Below are positions 59,297 through 64,000 of a stretch of 64,000 nt of DNA, piece by piece. The stretch spans positions 1 to 64,000 of the forward strand of contig JAFMIR010000002.1 of the NCBI GenBank assembly GCA_017853885.1, written 5' to 3'. The number at the start of each line of letters is the position of its first letter. Positions within the stretch are counted from its first letter, which is position 1. The DNA is from Prosthecobacter sp. Lineage in GTDB: Bacteria; Verrucomicrobiota; Verrucomicrobiia; Verrucomicrobiales; Verrucomicrobiaceae. The translations under genes and the position numbers were made by a program. The notes under the pieces were generated by a model. The model had not been told where the DNA came from. It searched no databases and was given only the letters and a program-made list of their open reading frames with translations.

Positions 59297-61114
59297 GTGA
59301 GCTACCAAGTTTTTGCCCGCAAGTACCGCCCTCGAACCTTTGCCGATGTGCTCGGCCAAGAGCACGTCGTGCGCACCTTGCGCAACGCCATCGCCCAAAG
59401 CCGTTTGGCGCATGCCTATCTATTCGTTGGACCTCGCGGCACGGGAAAGACCTCCACGGCGCGCATCTTTGCTAAGGCGTTGTGCGCCAAGGGCGGCCCG
59501 AACATTGACTTTGACCCCGATGACGAACTCAGCATCGAGATCGCCGAGGGCCGTTGCATGGACGTGCTGGAGATCGATGGTGCCAGTAACAATGGTGTGG
59601 AGCAGGTCCGCGAGTTGCGTGATAACGTCAAATTCGCTCCCACGCGTTGTCCCTTCAAAATTTACTACATCGACGAGGTCCACATGCTGACCGCCGGGGC
59701 CTTCAACGCCCTGCTCAAGACGCTCGAGGAGCCGCCGCCGCATGTGAAATTCATTTTTGCCACCACGGAGGCGAACAAAATCCTGCCTACCATCATCAGT
59801 CGTTGCCAGCGCTTTGATCTGCGCCGCATTCCGAATGCCATCATTGCGAAGCACCTGCTGCACATTGCCGAGTTGGAAGGTTTGCAGCTCGATGAAAAGG
59901 CGGCTTATGCCATCGGCAAAGGCGCAGAGGGTGGCATGCGTGATGCGCAGTCGATGCTCGACCAGTTGGTGGCCTTTTGTGGGGCACACATCACCGAGCA
60001 GGATGTGCTCGACATCTTCGGCTTCACCGCCGGTGAGACTGTGGCGCATCTGGCGCGATGCATTCTGGAAAGCGATACCGTGAACGCGCTGCGTGCCGTG
60101 CATGATCAAAGTGAGGCTGGCAAAGACCTCTCTCGCCTGTTGGGTGATCTCATTCAGCACTTTCGTACGTTGCTGGTGCAGCAGGCAGATCCTGAAGCCG
60201 CCTCAGAGGACTTGAGCCCCGAGTTGGTCAATGAAATTGCTGCCCAGGCTCAGATGGGTAGCACCGAACAGTTGCTGCGCGTGGTGGATGGCCTCGCTGA
60301 TGTCGATGCCCGCATGCGCTGGGCCAGCAACAAGCGCCTTCACTTTGAACTCGGTGTCATCGCTGCTGTGCAGAGCCTCAACGAGGTTTCCATCAGCGAT
60401 GTGATTGAGGCCCTTGATGGGGGTTCGTTACCTCCTTCCGCTCCGCGTGTGGCACCTGCGCCTACGCGTTCCGCGCCTGCTCCACGTCCGGCCCCAAGAC
60501 CCATCGAGAGCACCGTGCGTGAAGAACGTCCTTACGTTCCCGCGCCCGCTCCAACCCCGCTTGCGACGCCTGCTCCGGCTCTGATCGCCAAAGCCGAGCC
60601 GCCTCCGCCAGCTCCCGAGCCCGCTCCAGTGGAATCGCTTGATGACATCGACCTGTGGCCGCGTTTTCTTTCGCTCGTGCAGGAACGCCGTCCGCTCGTC
60701 CTTTCGTGGGTGCAGGCTGGCACGATGCTTGGCATTCAGCGTCATACGATCAAGGTAGGGTTCCCGACTTCTGAAGGCTTCGCTCGCGACAGCTTGATAC
60801 GGCCTGCTCAACTGAGCTATCTGGAAGGTCTTGTTTCTGAACTCACCGGCAAAGCGATGAAATTCGAGTTCGTGCTCGATTCTAGCCTCAAAGCTCCCGA
60901 GTTCTCTGAAATGGGTCTTGGCCTTCTCGATGTGTCTCCGCCGCCTCAGGCATCCGCTAAGTCCGAAAAGTCCAAGGTTGAAGCCAAAAAGGAGGAGCCG
61001 AAAACCGAAGCTACCGCAGCGCCTGAAAAGCCTCAGGTCGATGAGAGTTTTTATCAAGATCCCCTGATTCAAAAGGCCATGGAAAAGTTCAAAGCTCGTC
61101 TCGTCACCGCCTGA
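59297..61114 (+). CDS. dnaX: DNA polymerase III subunits gamma/tau
   Basis: Clamp-loader ATPase subunit. GTG at 59297 gives 605 residues starting MSYQVFARKYRPRTFADVLGQE, the classic start; the frame is open upstream to 59216 but without family match. AAA+ motifs: Walker A GPRGTGKT at 45-52, DEVH at 126-129, and sensor and arginine region after PPHVKFIFATTEANKI. Where DnaX normally has a four-Cys zinc knuckle (about residues 63-87), only Cys63 and Cys87 remain, with an acidic DFDPDDELSIEIAEGR segment in between. A Pro/Ala-rich linker (about 385-470) leads to the tau domain V-like C-terminus. LMW-PTP gene follows after one base. Confidence 0.96.
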   Translation: MSYQVFARKYRPRTFADVLGQEHVVRTLRNAIAQSRLAHAYLFVGPRGTGKTSTARIFAKALCAKGGPNIDFDPDDELSIEIAEGRCMDVLEIDGASNNGVEQVRELRDNVKFAPTRCPFKIYYIDEVHMLTAGAFNALLKTLEEPPPHVKFIFATTEANKILPTIISRCQRFDLRRIPNAIIAKHLLHIAELEGLQLDEKAAYAIGKGAEGGMRDAQSMLDQLVAFCGAHITEQDVLDIFGFTAGETVAHLARCILESDTVNALRAVHDQSEAGKDLSRLLGDLIQHFRTLLVQQADPEAASEDLSPELVNEIAAQAQMGSTEQLLRVVDGLADVDARMRWASNKRLHFELGVIAAVQSLNEVSISDVIEALDGGSLPPSAPRVAPAPTRSAPAPRPAPRPIESTVREERPYVPAPAPTPLATPAPALIAKAEPPPPAPEPAPVESLDDIDLWPRFLSLVQERRPLVLSWVQAGTMLGIQRHTIKVGFPTSEGFARDSLIRPAQLSYLEGLVSELTGKAMKFEFVLDSSLKAPEFSEMGLGLLDVSPPPQASAKSEKSKVEAKKEEPKTEATAAPEKPQVDESFYQDPLIQKAMEKFKARLVTA

Positions 61115-61115
61115 G

Positions 61116-61595
61116 ATGACTGAGAAAGCGTATCAGATCCTCTTCGTGTGTCTGGGCAACATCTGCCGCTCTCCGGCTGCAGAAGGCGTGATGCATTCCA
61201 TGGTTGAGCAGGCTGGTTTGAGTTCCATGATTCACATTGACTCCGCCGGGACCGAAGGCTGGCATCGTGGCAAGTTGCCAGATGCCCGCATGCGCGAGGC
61301 GGCGAAGGCTCGGGGTTACACGCTGCAAAGTCGGGCCCGGCAGGTGAGACTCGCGGACTTGGAGACCTTCGACCTTATTCTGGCCATGGACGCGGATAAC
61401 CTGCGCAACCTTCGCGCCCTCGACCCCGAAGGTCTGCATACGAAGAAGATTCAAGCCTTTTGCGATTTCTGCACGGATCACGATGAGAAAGAAGTCCCCG
61501 ATCCATACTATGGCGGCTCCGAAGGTTTCGAAAAAGTTCTCGATCTGCTTGAAGACGGTTGCGCCAATGTGTTGCGCCAGATCGCGAAGGCGTGA
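61116..61595 (+). CDS. Low-molecular-weight protein tyrosine phosphatase
   Basis: Cytoplasmic phosphatase of 159 residues. The P-loop C-x5-R is complete: Cys12-LGNI-Cys17-Arg18-Ser19. The general-acid loop reads VPDPYYGG near residue 128. The family dephosphorylates tyrosine kinases of capsule and polysaccharide synthesis or arsenate in related proteins; here no kinase is adjacent. The start is one base after the dnaX stop codon, so the two are likely in the same transcript. Standard length for the family. Confidence 0.95.
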   Translation: MTEKAYQILFVCLGNICRSPAAEGVMHSMVEQAGLSSMIHIDSAGTEGWHRGKLPDARMREAAKARGYTLQSRARQVRLADLETFDLILAMDADNLRNLRALDPEGLHTKKIQAFCDFCTDHDEKEVPDPYYGGSEGFEKVLDLLEDGCANVLRQIAKA

Positions 61596-61747
61596 TGCAG
61601 CCGTTGAGGGCTGAGAAGCACGAGGCAAGTCTCTGACTTCTCATAGACACCCGCTGCGTCCTCAGAATCGGCCCAAGCCGCTCTTGCATCCCGGCAGCTT
61701 GCTTTTACCATCGCGCCCTTTTTCACACCAATCCTGAAACAGACACC

Positions 61748-62773
61748 ATGAGTACTCCCAAGCACGTCGCCATCGTCGGAGCCACCGGCGCCGTCGGCGT
61801 GGAAATGATCCGCTGCCTCGAACAACGCGCCTTTCCGGTCGCTAGCCTCACCCTCCTCGCCTCCGCTCGCAGTGCGGGAAAAAAGCTGAAGTTCAAAGGT
61901 CAGGAGCTCACCATCCAGGAGCTTACGCCGGATTCTTTCAAGGGCATCGACATCGCGCTGTTCAGCGCTGGGGGTAGCATCTCACGTGATTTTGCCCCGC
62001 ATGCGGTCAAGGCTGGTGCCGTGGTGGTGGACAATTCTTCCTACTTTCGACAAGATCCAAACACTCCTCTCGTCGTGCCGGAGATCAACGCCGCCGATGT
62101 GAAGTCTCATCAGGGCATCATCGCGAATCCAAACTGCACCACCGCCATTTCGCTCATGGCGCTGTATCCGTTGCATCAGGCTTTTGGTGTGAAGCGCATC
62201 TTTGCCTCCAGTTACCAAGCTGTTTCCGGGACAGGTGCGCAGGCCATTGAAGAGTTGGCGAACCAGTCCCGCGAATGGGCTGGTCAGAACCGTGCGTGGG
62301 ATGCTGCGAAGTTGGAAAGCAAGCCGCAGGTCTATCCTCATCAGATCGCCTTCAACGCCATCCCGCATGTGGATAGCTTTCTTGAAAGCGGATACACGAA
62401 GGAAGAGATGAAGATGGAGAATGAGGGTCGCAAGATCATGCATCACCCAGGTTTCCGTGCCTCTGTGACCTGCGTTCGCATCCCCGTCTTCCGTGCTCAC
62501 AGCATCGCCATCAGTGCCGAGTTTGAAAAGCCAGTTACTGTCGAAGCCGCCCGGGAAGTGTTATCGAAGGCTCGAGGGCTTGATGTGATCGATGATCCTG
62601 CCACCAAGCAGTATCCGCTCGCGCTCGACATTGCCGGCCGTGATAACTGCGCCGTGGGCCGTTTGCGTAGCGATTGCGCCTTGGATAACGGTCTTGCCTT
62701 CTGGGTCGTTGGTGATCAGCTCCTCAAAGGTGCAGCACTGAATGCTGTGCAGATCGCTGAGTGTCTATTGTGA
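61748..62773 (+). CDS. asd: Aspartate-semialdehyde dehydrogenase
   Basis: Reduces aspartyl phosphate to aspartate semialdehyde for Lys, Met, Thr and diaminopimelate synthesis. The protein has 341 residues. NADP-binding GATGAVG lies at 11-17, the catalytic Cys130 is in ANPNCTT, the FSAGGSIS loop binds phosphate, and the substrate-binding His/Arg region is in FNAIPHVDSF...KIMHHPGFRASVTCVRIPVFRAHS. It matches the usual Asd length. 152 bp separate it from the LMW-PTP gene; probably its own promoter. Confidence 0.97.
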   Translation: MSTPKHVAIVGATGAVGVEMIRCLEQRAFPVASLTLLASARSAGKKLKFKGQELTIQELTPDSFKGIDIALFSAGGSISRDFAPHAVKAGAVVVDNSSYFRQDPNTPLVVPEINAADVKSHQGIIANPNCTTAISLMALYPLHQAFGVKRIFASSYQAVSGTGAQAIEELANQSREWAGQNRAWDAAKLESKPQVYPHQIAFNAIPHVDSFLESGYTKEEMKMENEGRKIMHHPGFRASVTCVRIPVFRAHSIAISAEFEKPVTVEAAREVLSKARGLDVIDDPATKQYPLALDIAGRDNCAVGRLRSDCALDNGLAFWVVGDQLLKGAALNAVQIAECLL

Positions 62774-63011
62774 GAAGTCCTTCGTACGGGACGCGAAGTT
62801 TGCGGGCATGTGCAGCTGACCGTTCGTTTTCATGGCGAATCTTGCCTCATGCTGAAATGGCTCAGCCCTGAGCTCTGCGCTTGCCGCAACCGATGAAGGC
62901 ATCCGGTTTCAGTGCAGAGGATGTTGATTTTTAGGAGCCTGCATGATGGAAAGCCTTAACTCGCGCTGTACTGTGGGTTGAGCATCTGCTTTTGATTTCC
63001 TCTATCATCCC

Positions 63012-64000
63012 ATGCAAACAGTCATCCATCGCCGCACCTGCCTTCGGGGCCTTGGGGCCTCATTAGGGCTTCCTTTGCTTGAAGCCATGGGCTGGGCGGA
63101 TGGCACCAAACTCAAATCCGCCTACAAGCCACCCGTGCGGCTCGGATTCATGTACATGCCGCATGGAGTGATCATGGACCAGTTTTGGCCGAAGTCACCC
63201 GAGAGCTTTCTTAAGTCGCCACCACCCGCGTTGCGTTCCCTGCGGCCAGTTTTGGAACAATGTCTCATGGTGAAGGGCATCTCTGGAGTGCCGATTGCAC
63301 CCTTCGGCAGCGCGCCGCACGCGCTGGAGCTTTCTACCTGGCTCACGGCCACGTTGCCTGATGCTGCGAAGCGGAACCAGATCCACATAGCCATTTCTGC
63401 AGACCAAATTTTTGCCAACTACCACGGTTCGCTCACCGCTCTGCCGTCGCTTGAACTCGCCACCATGCCTCAGACGCATAAGGAGAATCAAGAAGGTCTC
63501 AATGAGGGGTACTACTCTCATTGCAGCTTCCGCTCTCCCACTCAAGCGATGCCCGCAGAGATCAATCCACGCAGTGTGCTGAAACGCTTGTTCGGCAAAA
63601 CCAACCTGGGTGGACCATCCGCAGCGACCGACCCGCTCGATCGTCAAATGCTCGATTTGGTCATTGGTGGTGCAAAGGATCTGCGGCGCAAGCTGCCACA
63701 CGCTGACCAACAGAAATTGGATGAATATCTGGACAGCGTCCGCTCGGTCGAACGCCGCATCGCTGCCATCGAGCAACGGCAGAAGGAGGCAGCCCTGGAA
63801 AAGTCAGGCTTGGCCCCGAGCAAACGCAAGGCCAGTGACTCTCCTCCCATCGAGATCAAAATTCCGGAGGGTGATAAGCGTAGCGAATACATGCAGATCA
63901 TGTGCGATCTGACTGTGCTTGCCTTCCAGACTGATACCACCCGTGTCAGTACTTACATTGGGTCCACGCCGAATGGTGTCTCGTATCCGGAATTGGGCTT
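63012..64000 (+). CDS. DUF1552 secreted protein, C-terminus beyond window
   Basis: The ATG at 63012 opens 329 codons that are still open at the right edge. Twin-arginine-like start ([27 protein letters not shown]). DUF1552 features: [77 protein letters not shown] and [25 protein letters not shown]. It aligns with the 21550-22920 protein through much of its length and is probably a paralogue. No PSD1 partner is visible on this side. Confidence 0.92.
   Translation, partial: MQTVIHRRTCLRGLGASLGLPLLEAMGWADGTKLKSAYKPPVRLGFMYMPHGVIMDQFWPKSPESFLKSPPPALRSLRPVLEQCLMVKGISGVPIAPFGSAPHALELSTWLTATLPDAAKRNQIHIAISADQIFANYHGSLTALPSLELATMPQTHKENQEGLNEGYYSHCSFRSPTQAMPAEINPRSVLKRLFGKTNLGGPSAATDPLDRQMLDLVIGGAKDLRRKLPHADQQKLDEYLDSVRSVERRIAAIEQRQKEAALEKSGLAPSKRKASDSPPIEIKIPEGDKRSEYMQIMCDLTVLAFQTDTTRVSTYIGSTPNGVSYPELG

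Overview
The window looks like a chromosomal segment of a verrucomicrobium, probably of the Verrucomicrobiaceae (Prosthecobacter/Verrucomicrobium type). The pointers are several genes from families enriched in Planctomycetes and Verrucomicrobia: two PSD1-type proteins (CxxCH + DUF1549 + DUF1553), two DUF1552 proteins, one DUF1501 protein, a giant dehydrogenase-like protein with a C-terminal heme motif, a DUF1080 protein and an SGNH hydrolase with the PVC-type first block. Starts often lack a clear Shine-Dalgarno sequence. Species assignment is inference.

Layout. 1-3135: PSD1 protein (runs off the left edge) and a small unknown gene. 3683-5806: a ZnuD-like TonB receptor with a striking 32-bp dyad just upstream of its start, probably a metal-responsive operator. 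6043-16616: YkgJ protein, an unknown protein with a weak UreF-like patch, the giant cytochrome-type dehydrogenase, an OprP-like porin, an L,D-transpeptidase, a membrane protein, a PHP-domain secreted protein and an RlmI-like methyltransferase. 16740-24196: CarF/PEDS1/FAD4-type lipid desaturase, SGNH hydrolase, DUF1080 protein, cobalamin adenosyltransferase, dihydropteroate-synthase-like protein, DUF1552 protein, azurin and a secreted protein. 24564-29663: a four-gene ABC export operon of the GldA/GldF/GldG type ending in a DUF4340 protein. 29976-40643: DUF1501 protein, terpene-cyclase-repeat protein, small secreted proteins, a tandem alpha/beta hydrolase, a pyruvyl-transferase-like protein, CvfB and two PilT-like ATPases. 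40762-46602: second PSD1-type protein, plsX-fabH, a protein made of 26-residue repeats, and tRNA-Tyr.

46700-48576 holds leuA with what reads as a complete transcription attenuator: an 18-residue leader peptide with eight leucines (four in a row), a terminator hairpin, and an antiterminator strand at the leader stop codon. This follows the proteobacterial leu leader logic and is carried here by tiny reading frames that ordinary gene calling misses.

48585-55098: TPR protein, SurA/PpiD-like foldase, FHA-coiled-coil protein, HflX and a lipase-maturation-factor homologue. 55245-58074 is the unusual part: three copies of the 3' tail of a radical SAM gene (one decayed, one nearly perfect, one in the intact gene) flank a decayed integron (integrase N-terminal fragment, attI-like core, one cassette encoding a membrane J-domain protein, and a well-folded 124-bp attC site) and a broken PIN-toxin/antitoxin pair. 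The radical SAM gene itself seems to have lost its original stop through one extra G in a G9 tract. 59297-64000: dnaX (without the zinc-knuckle cysteines), a low-molecular-weight tyrosine phosphatase, asd, and a DUF1552 protein running off the right edge.
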